From: Dehalococcoides mccartyi
Lineage (GTDB): Bacteria > Chloroflexota > Dehalococcoidia > GIF9 > DYGU01
NCBI GenBank assembly: GCA_020724525.1
Contig: DYGU01000014.1
Span: 1-37,599, forward strand
Reading direction: 5' to 3'
DNA: 37,599 bases
A model generated the notes under the pieces. That model made no database searches. It had not been told where the DNA came from and saw only the letters and a program-made list of their open reading frames with translations. Position numbers and translations under genes: made by a program. Positions 17,419-26,653 of this stretch are shown in pieces. Each line of letters opens with the position of its first letter. Position 1 is the stretch's first letter.

Positions 17419-17500
17419 TGCCATTTGGAAATTGACAATCAAGACCAAAAAACGTAAACTGATAGTGTTAAAAGTGTGGAAAGGAGGTGTTGATTGATAA

Positions 17501-17680
17501 ATGAAAGTTTTAGCAAGTAGCCTGTGGGCTGTAGCCGGATTATCCCTGGCAGCCGGAATTGCCCTTAAATTTGCTGTGGGTTGTTGGATTGGGAACTGGC
17601 TGTTTGGACTTTTCGCCGCTTCGGCTATTGCTGCAGCATTTATTTGGCTAAGGGTTTTGCCCAAGACCAAAACAAATTGA
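17501..17680 (+). CDS. Small membrane protein
   Basis: A 59-residue open frame from ATG 17501 encodes two hydrophobic helices (about residues 5-27 and 31-51) ending in a short basic tail PKTKTN. GGAGGT lies 12 bases upstream, a slightly long spacing. No family recognised. It precedes the RAM-domain gene at 17735 on the same strand by 54 bp and could be co-transcribed. Confidence 0.55.
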   Translation: MKVLASSLWAVAGLSLAAGIALKFAVGCWIGNWLFGLFAASAIAAAFIWLRVLPKTKTN

Positions 17681-17734
17681 TAGTGCACAAAAAGGCTTCT
17701 GAAAAGAAAGCCGGATAAAGGAGGTGTTAAGAAA

Positions 17735-17968
17735 ATGGCAATCAAAGCTTTCATATTGATTGAAGCTGAGGTTGGTAAGACGGGAAACGTCGTTGGAGCT
17801 GTCCAGAAATTGGAAGGAGTGAAATCAGCCGATCCAGTAACAGGTCACTATGACATTGTAACCACCATTGAAGTTGCTGACCTTGAAGCAATAGGAGGCC
17901 TTGTCAAACAAGTCCACTCTGTTGCCGGTGTCCGTAAAACCACGACTTTCATCAGTGTGAAGTTCTAA
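17735..17968 (+). CDS. Stand-alone Lrp/AsnC ligand-binding (RAM) domain protein, copy 2
   Basis: This 77-residue free RAM domain (MAIKAFILIEAEVGKTGNVV, then VTGHYDIVTTIEVADLEAIG) is paralogous to the 78-residue protein at 11799. An AAAGGAGGT ribosome site precedes the ATG. No DNA-binding part is present. It probably senses a small ligand, or forms a complex with a full-length Lrp protein elsewhere. Confidence 0.88.
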   Translation: MAIKAFILIEAEVGKTGNVVGAVQKLEGVKSADPVTGHYDIVTTIEVADLEAIGGLVKQVHSVAGVRKTTTFISVKF

Positions 17969-17972
17969 ACCT

Positions 17973-18071
17973 GAGACTGTTTACTAATGTAGTGCGAGGC
18001 TTTAGCCTCGCTACAAAAAAGCGACCCTAAAGGGTCGCACTACATTGAAAATAAATTGTTGATAAACACTC
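17973..18071. repeat. MITE-like repeat, family 2 copy C, doubling as convergent terminator
   Basis: It has the same outer ends as family 1 (GAGACTGTTTAC ... GATAAACACTC) but a different interior. An outer palindrome AATGTAGTGCGA (17986-17997)/TCGCACTACATT (18035-18046) encloses two hairpins, GCGAGGC/GCCTCGC (17994-18000, 18005-18011) and GCGACCCT/AGGGTCGC (18021-18028, 18031-18038). It lies exactly between the 3' ends of the convergent genes ending at 17968 (+) and 18089 (-), so it could stop both transcripts. Copy D at 25736-25873 is an inverted, longer relative. Confidence 0.88.
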
Positions 18072-18088
18072 TTGAACCTTATTGAGAC

Positions 18089-20197
18089 TTATAGTCTACC
18101 CAGCTTCTTCCGGCGCCATCTAAGGAGGTCAACAAAGGCTTCAAGCCTGGTTAAAAGCCCCGCTTTTGCCATTTGCTCATCACAAAGAAGAGTAAGGACA
18201 GGAATATTTTCCGCGGTTGAGGGCATTATGTTCTCAGCAACTGCCTCAGGCATACAGGTGAAAGGGGCTAAATGAATTATCCCATCATAGCCCTCCATAC
18301 TCAGGCGAACCTTCTCCGCCACTGATTCAAAGCCATGCCCTCCCACATCGCGTTTCAGATAAGGCAAAGCAAACCTTTGCATTTTCTTTTTCTCCTCATT
18401 AAGAACGTTAAACTGCCCAAGGCGTGCCCATTCCGAAAAGAATGTGCTTTTGGTACGCCTTACCTCCACACCCAATTTCCCCAGTTCTACTTCCAGGTTC
18501 ATATTAATGAAAGGCTCCATGACCACATAAATTTCACCAACAATACCAACCTTTAGGGGTACAATTCCAGAGTCCTTAGGTATCTGGTTCAGTTTCTCCA
18601 GGTGTTGACTCATAACCTGTTTTATCGAAGATAAATCCGGGGCTTCCTCAATAGCTGTGACAGCTTGGCGGAAGATACGGTGAGCCATGCCCTTTTCTAT
18701 TTCTATAGCCCGGCATTTCTGCACCTGCCGCTCAATATTATCCAAAGCCTCCAGCTTAGCTGTGCCCAAACGATAAGCAGCGATAACTGTTGACCAGGGA
18801 GAGTCATTAGTCAAGTGTTTGACCGCTTTTAGAACTCCAACCAAGCCTTTTTGTGAACTTTTAAATTTGAGAAACTTAAATTTATAGTCTAGGTCACGGA
18901 GAATTTGCTCCTGGACTTTAGCATAATAACCAAGACGGCAAGCATTAACACTGGTTATCATAAATAAGGTATCTGCCCCTTGTTCTAAGGCTTCAATAAA
19001 GTTACCCAGAATAAATTTGAAAGGAATGCAAGTAAACTCAGGTGAGTATCTGGTGCCTAAGGAAAGGGTGTGCTTGGTAACAGGTGGCGCCACTATAGAG
19101 ATATCAAGCATCTTGGCGACTGTTTTAATTGCTGCCAGGACATTCCCAAAGGTCTGAATACCCAGGACATTAATCTCTTCCTCAGCCTCGTTTCCAAAGT
19201 GAGGAATATAGTGAAAGGAAGGTGATGATGTTTTTCTTCTTCGCCTTATCATATCGGTAAAAGCCTCAAGACGCGTAACAACACCGGTTTCGGTAGTGTG
19301 CTCATCCAGGACGAGGTTAAGAAAAGGTTTGTCTAATTTTTTGGCTCGACGACGAAGCAACTCTACCATTAAGGAATCAGGACCACAACCAAAAGCGGTG
19401 AGGGCGATTATGCCATCGATACCATGTCTCAAGTAATATCCGCCAGCTCCTATTACCTCGTCCTCATAAGTCCAGTAGGGCTGTTCCACCAATTGGGTTA
19501 ATGACTGACGCAGTTCTATTGGTTCCACCATTTCAGGAAAGACAACATTTACACTGCTCCTTTCTAATTTCCTCATCAGCCGGTGGTTAATATATTCGTC
19601 ATAAAGGAGATAGGGATGCCCAACCAAAGCTATGGTCATGTTTGAGTCAAGACCCTTATTTCCTAGCTCCTTTGGCTGATAAAGAATTTTCTCTATTGCT
19701 TGGGGTGGGGTTAGCTTTTGAGATCGTATTTCTTCACGGTACTTTCGATGAACCTTTAGCGCTTTGTCCACTGCTTTCCTAATCCGCCATGGGTTGCGGG
19801 TAAGGATTTGTCCCAGCTTGTAAATGGTCAGGTAAAGCTGTCTCCTGCCTTTATTAACATCGAAATCTGGCTCAAGGAGAGGTGGACATTCCGGGATGCT
19901 TGCCCGGATGAGGTCGGGCAACCCGATGAACTTGGGGCAATTATAGACCTTTAGCTCCACACTATGAATGGAAGGTATAAAGATATGATCACACTGGTTA
20001 ACCAAAGAAAGCACATGACCACAAAAGACCCTCACCGGCAGACAAATTTCCGTAGAAAGTCGGGAGCACCCTGAAGCAACTACTTCGGCACTGGTTAGGG
20101 GGGAGACTAATACTTCAGCTCCCAGCTCCTCGAAAAATGTCTTCCACATCGGATAATACTGATAATATAGTAAAGCCCGGGGAATACCTATTCGCAT
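18089..20197 (-). CDS. Acyl-CoA dehydratase activase-related protein (DUF2229/CoA-protein activase)
   Basis: The 702-residue protein begins MRIGIPRALLYYQYYPMWKT, the mark of the DUF2229 family that accompanies BadF/HgdC activases. The N-terminal half has SRLSTEICLPVRVFCGHV and AFGCGPDSL; the second half has SPEFTCIPFKFILGNFIEAL and LAPFTCMPEAVAENI, resembling the cysteine-based cluster sites of 2-hydroxyacyl-CoA dehydratase subunits. It is intact and lies 15 bp downstream of the activase gene, which in many anaerobes is fused to it. Expected role: radical-type dehydratase activation or a related double-cubane-like reductant; substrate unknown. Confidence 0.88.
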   Translation of the reverse strand: MRIGIPRALLYYQYYPMWKTFFEELGAEVLVSPLTSAEVVASGCSRLSTEICLPVRVFCGHVLSLVNQCDHIFIPSIHSVELKVYNCPKFIGLPDLIRASIPECPPLLEPDFDVNKGRRQLYLTIYKLGQILTRNPWRIRKAVDKALKVHRKYREEIRSQKLTPPQAIEKILYQPKELGNKGLDSNMTIALVGHPYLLYDEYINHRLMRKLERSSVNVVFPEMVEPIELRQSLTQLVEQPYWTYEDEVIGAGGYYLRHGIDGIIALTAFGCGPDSLMVELLRRRAKKLDKPFLNLVLDEHTTETGVVTRLEAFTDMIRRRRKTSSPSFHYIPHFGNEAEEEINVLGIQTFGNVLAAIKTVAKMLDISIVAPPVTKHTLSLGTRYSPEFTCIPFKFILGNFIEALEQGADTLFMITSVNACRLGYYAKVQEQILRDLDYKFKFLKFKSSQKGLVGVLKAVKHLTNDSPWSTVIAAYRLGTAKLEALDNIERQVQKCRAIEIEKGMAHRIFRQAVTAIEEAPDLSSIKQVMSQHLEKLNQIPKDSGIVPLKVGIVGEIYVVMEPFINMNLEVELGKLGVEVRRTKSTFFSEWARLGQFNVLNEEKKKMQRFALPYLKRDVGGHGFESVAEKVRLSMEGYDGIIHLAPFTCMPEAVAENIMPSTAENIPVLTLLCDEQMAKAGLLTRLEAFVDLLRWRRKKLGRL

Positions 20198-20212
20198 TAG
20201 TCCAGAACACCT

Positions 20213-21193
20213 CTATTTTAGACTTGGTTCGAGAACTGGGATTCTCTCCCAAAGGTCACACCGTCCACCCCAGCACGCCAAAACTTCACCATCGAGAGAA
20301 AGCCGAACAATTTCACACAAATTGGGACAAGCTTTGCACTCAAAGGAGGAGGTGTGATAATTGGCTTGGCTAATACTTAAGCCTTTAAATTTAGTCTTTT
20401 TTTCTTGGCTATCCATTTCCTCGCGCACTAACAGGACAACACCAATAGCTCCCATAATTTCAGGGTAGGGCGGCACAATAACTGAGGTATTAAGACTTTC
20501 CTCAAATGCCCTAACCATTCCCAAATTAAAGGCAACTCCACCCTGGAATACTACTGGTGGTAGAATTTCTTTACCTAAAGCCACATTATTAAGATAGTTA
20601 CGCACTAAAGCCTGGCATAAACCATAAAGGATATCTTCAAGTTTATGCCCCATCTGTTGCTTATGAATCATATCGGACTCACCGAAAACAGTACATCGGC
20701 CAGCAATACGTACCGGTGTCTTACTTTGTAAGGCTATTTGCCCAAAGTCCTTAATATCTATGCCTAGCCTTAAGGCTTGGTGGTCAAGAAAGCTGCCAGT
20801 GCCAGCGGCACAAACTGTGTTCATGCCAAAATCAGTAACTATACCATCGCGGATAAATATAATTTTGCTATCCTGTCCGCCAATTTCAATTATAGTCTGG
20901 ACATCAGGAATATAAGACATGGCACCAACAGCATGACAGGTGATTTCATTTTTTACTAAATCAGCACCAACCACTACTCCGGCTAAGTAACGAGCGCTTC
21001 CAGTGGTAGCCACACCACAAATTTCAACCTCCTGGGCGATTTGGTTCCTGATTTGTTTTAGCCCTTCTTGAACCGTAGCCACGGGTTTACCCTGAGTTCG
21101 TAGATAGGAGCTGGCAATAAGTTGATTGTCCTCGCCAAGCACAACTAACTTGGTAGTTACCGAACCAACATCAATACCCAGATAACCCTGCAT
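20213..21193 (-). CDS. BadF/BadG/BcrA/BcrD-type ATPase (2-hydroxyacyl-CoA dehydratase activase)
   Basis: The 326-residue ASKHA-fold ATPase starts with GIDVGSVTTKLVVL (phosphate 1) and has IEIGGQDSKIIF (phosphate 2 region), Cys128 in NTVCAAGTGSFLDHQ and Cys167 in AGRCTVFGESDMIHK. These are the two cysteines that bridge the [4Fe-4S] cluster in HgdC-type homodimers. A C-terminal extension carries further cysteines (CKACPNLC, CWGGRCD), less common in the short activases. An ATP-driven low-potential electron donor role is expected. It is in line with the etfBA and Hdr-like genes upstream, all on the minus strand. Confidence 0.92.
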   Translation of the reverse strand: MQGYLGIDVGSVTTKLVVLGEDNQLIASSYLRTQGKPVATVQEGLKQIRNQIAQEVEICGVATTGSARYLAGVVVGADLVKNEITCHAVGAMSYIPDVQTIIEIGGQDSKIIFIRDGIVTDFGMNTVCAAGTGSFLDHQALRLGIDIKDFGQIALQSKTPVRIAGRCTVFGESDMIHKQQMGHKLEDILYGLCQALVRNYLNNVALGKEILPPVVFQGGVAFNLGMVRAFEESLNTSVIVPPYPEIMGAIGVVLLVREEMDSQEKKTKFKGLSISQANYHTSSFECKACPNLCEIVRLSLDGEVLACWGGRCDLWERIPVLEPSLK

Positions 21194-21227
21194 ATTACAC
21201 CCCCTTTGGTAAGACCTTTTCTGTCAA

Positions 21228-22224
21228 CTAACCCCCCATAAGTTCTTTAATTTTGGCTATTAAGGCTGGCATTGCCTGTTTATAATCGCCGACCACCCCA
21301 AAGCGAGCCACCTTGAATATATTAGTCTCTGGGTCTCTGTTTATAGCTACAATTTTTTTTGAGCCTGAACACCCGGCTAAGTGCTGCATGGCTCCGGAAA
21401 GAGCCCGCAATATAAAGGTTAGGGCTAATAATTTTCCCGTCTGACCAACCTGGAGGCTGGTGGGTAGCCAACCTTCTTCACAAGCTGCCCGGGTGCCACC
21501 GACACTACCCCGGAGGAGGCGGGCTAACTCTTTTAGAAGTTCAAAGCCTTCCTTGCCCCCAATACCCCGACCCGGTAACTACCACTTCAGCATCCTCAAG
21601 CTTTATTCCTTCCACTTCCTCTTTAACTCGGTCAATTATCTTGATTTTAGCGGCTGTCTCATCAACTTTGACATCTATAGTTAAAACTTGTCCCTCCCTT
21701 GAATAATCCGGTTCTGTCAGGGAGATGGACTTTGGTCTGATTGCACCTATTTGGGTCTGGGTCTTTTCCCAGATTTTGATTGCCAGGGTATTGCCGCCGT
21801 AAACGGGACGAGTCGCCATTAACAGCTTTGTTTCCGGGTCAATATTGAGCTCAATACAGCCCATACTTAATCCCGAGCCTAATTTGGCAGTCAAATGCGG
21901 GGCTAAATCACGACCCATATCCGTTTGACCCAGAAGCAGGATAGACGGCATCATCTCCTGGCATAAATTGGTTATTACTTAAGTATAACAATCAGGATGA
22001 TATTGAGCAAGAAGAGAATGCTCAGCCAGGTAAACTTTATCGGCACCAAGGGTAATAGCTGTCTTGCCCAAATCCTGAAGGCTTTCTCCCATAAGTAGCA
22101 CTGATAATTCTTCGCCTAATTCATCAGTTAGCTTTCTGCCTATGGTGAGGAGTTCTTTAGTGGTAGCTGCCAGTTCCCCATTAACTAATTCGCCACAGAC
22201 TAAGACTCCTTTATATTCTGTCAT
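21228..22224 (-). pseudogene. etfA: Electron transfer flavoprotein alpha subunit with in-frame stop and frameshifts
   Basis: ATG 22224 follows AGGAGG and begins TEYKGVLVCGELVNGELAAT. An in-frame TAA at 21979-21981 interrupts it after YHPDCYT; the same frame continues VITNLCQEMMPSILLLGQTD, where relatives tend to have Gln or another polar residue. A frameshift in a G-run near 21563 precedes GRGIGGKEGFELL, and near 21435 a compensating pair of indels alters the GQTGK...LY segment before SGAMQHLAG and FGVVGDYKQAMPAL. The FAD-binding end is otherwise complete. Thus it has one nonsense and two or three indel lesions. It overlaps the context of etfB 21 bp upstream. Confidence 0.88.
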
Positions 22225-22245
22225 GCTCAATCCTCCTGAATTAGA

Positions 22246-23045
22246 CTAAATCAGTTTAGCTTCCCTCAATTTGGAAGCCAGCTTAGTGGCGGCATCAGCC
22301 ACATCTTTGCCTCAATAAATTCGCATTTTACCTGGCGAACGGGTATGAATAATTTATTTAGCCTGAGGCGAGAAGCCGCGGAACCGGCCTGGGCGGTGTC
22401 CACGCCAATGTCCTGGGCTGTCCAGGTTTCAATTTTCTTCCGGGTAGCAGTGATGATACCGAACCCGGTGGGCGGGCGAGGCTGTCCTAATTCATTGCTG
22501 ATAGTAACTAACGCTGGCAAGGGGGCTTCGACTATTTCGTAGCCATCGAGCAATACTCTTTCTACTCTAACCTTTCCATTTATAGCCTCTACCTTTCGGG
22601 CAAGGCTGATAACCGGTATTCTTAAATTTTCAGCAATGAAGAAGCCAGTTTACCCCTCGTCCCAGTCAGCGGCTTGCCTGCCACACAGAACAAGGTCATA
22701 TTGCCCAATTTTTTCAATAGCTTTGCTCAAAGCTAAGGCGATGCCTGAACTATCAGAACCTTCCAAGGTTTCGTCTTCCAGGATAATGGCTTCATCGGCT
22801 CCCATGGCTAAAGCATGTCTCAGTATGTCCTTAGCCTGGCTTTTACCTAAAGTAATAGCGGTTATTTTACCACTGCGGGTATCTTTAATCCGGAGCGCGG
22901 CTTCAACAGCCTGCTCATCAAAGGGGTTTATTACCGGTGGCACGCCTTCAGGAGGAATAACCTTATTAGTTTCCGGGTCTATTTTGAACTTTGCTGGCGG
23001 AATTTCCGGGTCCTGTATTTGCTTGATACAGACGACCATATTCAT
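22246..23045 (-). pseudogene. etfB: Electron transfer flavoprotein beta subunit with in-frame stop and 3' frameshift
   Basis: ATG 23045 begins NMVVCIKQIQDPEIPPAKFK, with INPFDEQAVEAALRI and DLVLCGRQAADWDEG, all typical of EtfB. An in-frame TAA at 22650-22652 then stands where the family has Gln (DEG-Q-TGFFIAENL); the same frame resumes TGFFIAENLRIPVISLARKV and LPALVTISNELGQPRPP. A one-base loss near 22310 shifts the last about 20 residues (GKDVADAATKLASKLREA is in the next frame), ending at 22246. CAA to TAA is a single transition. It would pair with EtfA to move electrons from acyl-CoA dehydrogenases. Confidence 0.88.
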
Positions 23046-23060
23046 AACTACTTACTTCCT

Positions 23061-25090
23061 TCAATCTGTTGCCTCGTCAATTAGCTCGGCGATGTCTAAA
23101 AGCTGGAGTTGTTCTTTTAACTGTTTTTCGTCCACAGCATTTTCCAACATATGCAGACAATAGGGACAAGAAGTAATTCCGGTTGCAGCTTTGGTCCTGG
23201 CTATATCTTCAATGCGCAGTTCGTTAACTCGTTTACCCCGTTCTTCTATCCACAGGTGCCCACCCCCCCCACTACAGCAGAAGCTCTTTTCTTTAGACCG
23301 CTTCATTTCCAGCCTGTTAATACCGGGAATAGAAGACAGAATCCGGCGGGGTATGTGGTAAACATCATTGTAGCGACCCAGGTAACAGGGGTCGTGGTAA
23401 GTTATAAACTTGTTTACTGGCTTACTCAGCTTGAGTTTGCCCTCTTTCAGTAAACGGGCAATAAACTGGGTATGGTGCCAGACTTCAATTTTTAGAATCT
23501 TTCCCCTGTAATTCGGGGTTAAGTTGGGGATATTCGTGCTTAATAGTATTGAAGCAGTGGGGGCACAGGGTAACTATCTTTTTGACCCGGTAGGTCTTAA
23601 AGAGATTAATATTTTTCTGGGCTAATTCCAGATATAGCAGTTCATAGCCTATTCTCCGGGCTGGGTCACCGCAGCAGGTCTCTTCTCTACCCAGGATGTC
23701 AAAGTTTACCCCCGCCTTATTAAGGATGTTTACCATGGATAAAGTTACCTTTACCACCCGTTCATCCAGGGCAGCGGTGCAACCAACCCAGAAGAGGATA
23801 TCTGCATTCTTGTCCTGGGCTAACCTCTTTAGCTGTAGTCCACTGCTCCAATCGTCTCTCAACCTTAGATACTGGCTACCTGCCCAGGGGTGTCCCCTTT
23901 TCTGGAGAGCTGAGGCTGAGCTGGATTGTTTCGGGCATTTTACTTTGCATCAGTGTTAAATTGCGGCGCATTTTGATGATTTTAGCCACCGGATTAATAT
24001 AGACGGGGCAGTGGACAAGGCAAGCCCCACAGGTGGTGCAGTCCCAGATTTCCCCTTCCGTTACCACTTTGCCAATCACAGAGTGCCCGGGATTATTACT
24101 CTTCACGAGGGAAGGGCTTAGCGGCACCAACTGGCTTTTAAGGTTCTGAATTACCCTCTTCGGGGAGAGAGCTTTACCAGAAAGATAAGCTGGGCAACTG
24201 TCCTGACACCGACCACAGCGGGTACAGGCATCCAGGTCGAGGAGAAGTTTCGAGCTAAACTCTTCAATACTGGCTACCCCTAAGGTCGAGGCAGTTTCAA
24301 TATCAATAGGTTCTAATTCCTCTTTAGGTTTTAGAAGCACAAAAAAGGCGTTTATGGGAGCTATTAAAATATGACTTAAATTAGAAAAAACAATAGCTAC
24401 ATAGGCTATTGCTCCCAGAGCCACAAGGGTATGGAACCACCACAAAATACGATGCCATAAAAGGATGGTCTTGTCAGCCAGACCAGAGAATAGGTTGGCT
24501 AAAATAAATCCACCCGGTGACCAGACTGCCCACTGGGGATTTTCCTTTAGCTCGGTGGCGACCAGGCGCAGACCTTCGACGAAGAAACCGGTTATCACCA
24601 CGACAAATATCAAAGCCAGAACAAGGGCATCATCAAAAGTATTGTCTAACCTTGAGGGTCTCTGGATGTATCTCCGGTAGGTAGCGATAATGACGCCAAT
24701 GAGAACAGCGATTCCAAAGGTATCAAAAACTAAGGAAGACACCAAGTAGAAGGTACCTTCCATAAAGTGGAGCCAATAATAGCTGAGGGCATCCAAGAAA
24801 GCAGCCATAAGGAGAACAAGGCAGCCCCAGAAAAGAAGCAGATGCATTACACCGGGGTAGGTGCCTTTAAGCAGTCGCTTGTGTTCTAAGCCATCCGTCA
24901 GGGCAAGGACTACAAAATTGTAGAGCCTTTTACTCAAACTGACAGAGCTAACTTTTCCTTTACCAGTAAGCCGTAAACGGTAGCGTTTATACAGGGAATA
25001 AACAAGAAGGCTTAAAACGATGACAGACAGAGGATAAAGGACAGCCGGACCGAAGGGGATATTCCAGAAAATTTCTCGTGATGGGACCAT
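23061..25090 (-). pseudogene. Membrane Hdr-like iron-sulfur oxidoreductase (HdrDE/ETF-quinone type), two frameshifts
   Basis: About 676 residues in three frames. The first 404 (25090-23876) have about six membrane helices of the NarI/DsrM cytochrome type, then two [4Fe-4S] motifs, CTRCGRCQDSCPA and CTTCGACLVHCPV. After a shift near 23905, ALQKRGHPWAGSQYL leads to the first cysteine-rich domain with CCGDPARRIG and LCPHCFNTI. A one-base excess in an A-run near 23493 precedes the second, with THYDPC-like TYHDPCYLGRYNDV and CCSGGGGHLW. Proteins of this build take electrons from ETF to menaquinone or the reverse. The first gene of a five-gene minus-strand run with its own promoter at 25123-25151. 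Confidence 0.88.
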
Positions 25091-25122
25091 TATTTGTCTA
25101 AAGCTTCAAGTGAAACCGCTAT

Positions 25123-25151
25123 ATAGTAGCGTATTAAGGAAACCTTGCCAA
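25123..25151 (-). promoter_or_regulatory. Promoter of the hdr-etf-activase run
   Basis: On the minus strand TTGGCA (25151-25146), a 17-bp spacer and TACTAT (25128-25123) lie 33 bp upstream of ATG 25090. Five of six bases fit each consensus hexamer. Confidence 0.6.
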
Positions 25152-25233
25152 GAGTGCGAATTGCGTTATAATTTTTGTTACCGAAAGTGCTATCGTTGCC
25201 TCAAAAAATGTGTTACCACAAGGAGGGGCAAAA

Positions 25234-25452
25234 ATGGCACGAGGCAGCATAAAAGAATACATTGAGGTAATACGATGGCGCTACTTACGGGGTAAGAAGA
25301 AAGAAAAGGGGAGAATCCTGGACGGATTCACTCAGGTTACCGGTTATCAGCGCAAGTCGGCTATCCGTCGACTTTGCCACGGCAACCAGCCTCAACAAAA
25401 GAAAAGGCATGGGCGTCCCCGGTGTGAAAACAACCCCATTTTTAAGCCTTAA
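25234..25452 (+). pseudogene. Transposase/integrase N-terminal stub
   Basis: After AAGGAGGGG, ATG 25234 opens ARGSIKEYIEVIRWRYLRGK and KEKGRILDGFTQVTGYQRKS, ending in KKRHGRPR. This matches the N-terminal helix-turn-helix of DDE integrase-type transposases (ISNCY-like, IS name not assigned). Similarity ends at about 25422; the catalytic domain is gone and the frame closes at TAA 25450-25452 in foreign sequence. The 3' joint interrupts the zinc-ribbon gene on the opposite strand. Confidence 0.65.
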
Positions 25453-25671
25453 GTCGCCCCTTTTACTCAGCCTAAAAGCGTTAACCTTGCTCAACCTTTG
25501 GCTGGTCTTCAGTTCCTTTTGGGTAGAAGGACTCTCTCCCGTTTGAGTAGATTTCTCCTTAGGACGACTTACTTCAAGGAGGGTTCCGCACTTAGAGCAG
25601 TAGGGGTTGCTGAGTAGCTCCCAGCCATACCATTTGCTTCCGCATTTGAGGCAAATACCTTCTAAGCTCAA
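25440..25671 (-). pseudogene. Zinc-ribbon protein, 3' end cut by the transposase stub
   Basis: ATG 25671 encodes MSLEGICLKCGSKWYGWELL and NPYCSKCGTLLEV, two CxxC pairs of a small zinc ribbon, followed by a polar linker to about residue 75 (SKRGDLRLKNG). Beyond this the frame stays open to 25285 only by reading antisense through the transposase stub, so the natural C-terminus is probably lost. Function unknown. Confidence 0.5.
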
Positions 25672-25735
25672 CTATCCACCTTTCGGCTCTTCATTTTAGC
25701 AAAAAATCAAAATATAGTCAATGGGAATATTAAGA

Positions 25736-25873
25736 GAGTGTTTATCAACGGTTTATTTTCGATGTAGCGCGACCCTTCAGGGTCGCTTTTCCGTAGCGAG
25801 GCTAAAACACCCCACAAAATCGCAGATTTTAATGGGCATTCTAAAGCCTCGCACTACATTAGTAAACAATCTC
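25736..25873. repeat. MITE-like repeat, family 2 copy D (long form)
   Basis: An inverted relative of copy C, running from GAGTGTTTATCAAC to GTAAACAATCTC. It contains the GCGACCCT/AGGGTCGC hairpin and an arm pair GCGAGGCT/AGCCTCGC, but between those arms about 37 extra bases form an inner hairpin centred on AAAATC-TGC-GATTTT. Copy C has only TTTA there, so C looks like a deletion product of this longer form. It lies between two genes that end and begin on the minus strand. Confidence 0.87.
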
Positions 25874-25896
25874 CAATTAGATAGCTGGTGTAGCTT

Positions 25897-26647
25897 TTAG
25901 CATGGGGAAGTAAGATATTGAGTTAGCTGCTCAAATCTTTTCCCATCTGTCCCTAAGACGAGTTCCTTAAAGTAAGCGTTAATTTTTTCCCGCTCCTTGA
26001 CTTGCTTAACTATGATGTCTTTGAAAAGATAGGGAAAAATGTTATGATAGCTTCCCATAAAGAGAACCCCCGTTTCTCCCTCCTTTAGAGTTTCATTAAT
26101 CGTCTTGGCTACGAATTTATCCCTTGCCTTCGTTAACTCGCCTTTACGGAGTTTATATTTGGCATAGGCGATGGTTTTCTTAGCCGCTGATTTAGACTGA
26201 AGAAGCTCAACAATATGTTTATATTCCTCTTCAAGGAGAGAGGGGGTCTTCAGTCTTTCTTATCTCAGCGCCTTTTTGCATCAGGTTAAGTATAAGTTGA
26301 AGGTTTTTGCTTCCACGCCTTGCCCCCTCTTCAATGGTTTTTCTACCGAGTTCACCATCTGCCGGGAGCCCATCCTGATATATTTTCAAGTTGGAAGCAT
26401 CAATGGTAGCGAAATAGTCAGCTATGCTTTCCCAGAATTTAGCTACCGTCTCTTTGTGTTTAGCCCACCTCTCCTCGCCGCACAAAGAGGAGCTTTTACT
26501 GTCAATAGCAGAAGCAACGCTTCCAAGGTCAGATTCTGTGTGGATGATGGGAACATAAAGGAGTTTCCTCATTTTTACCTTTGCGACCACCGGCGTAATT
26601 TGTATTTCTTCTGCATTATCATAAGTCTTTTCTTCTCGATCACCCAT
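25897..26647 (-). pseudogene. Conserved hypothetical protein, frameshifted
   Basis: ATG 26647 begins MGDREEKTYDNAEEI, then KLLYVPIIHTESDLGSVASA, ERWAKHKETVAKFWESI, IYQDGLPADGELGRKTIEEG and KNLQLILNLMQKGAEI. One base is out of place near 26235-26245 (CTCTCCTTGAAG); the other frame continues LLEEEYKHIVELLQSKSAAK and GVLFMGSYHNIFPYLFKDI to the stop at 25897-25899. About 250 residues in total. I recall similar proteins in archaea and Chloroflexi but no function. It follows the Ntn hydrolase remnant by 6 bp, so the two belonged to one operon with CDC48. Confidence 0.6.
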
Positions 26648-26653
26648 TTCCTA

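Noticed and set aside
21979-22652. TAA reassigned to glutamine
   Set aside because: TAA ends many intact genes here (cmk, the Phd/YefM antitoxin, GvpF/L), and the other broken genes need indels, not recoding.
22636-23163. 175-residue plus-strand frame
   Set aside because: It is antisense to etfB, serine-rich and without recognisable features.
25285-25671. Full 128-residue zinc-ribbon gene
   Set aside because: The last about 50 residues are the antisense of the transposase stub; only the first about 75 look like a real protein.
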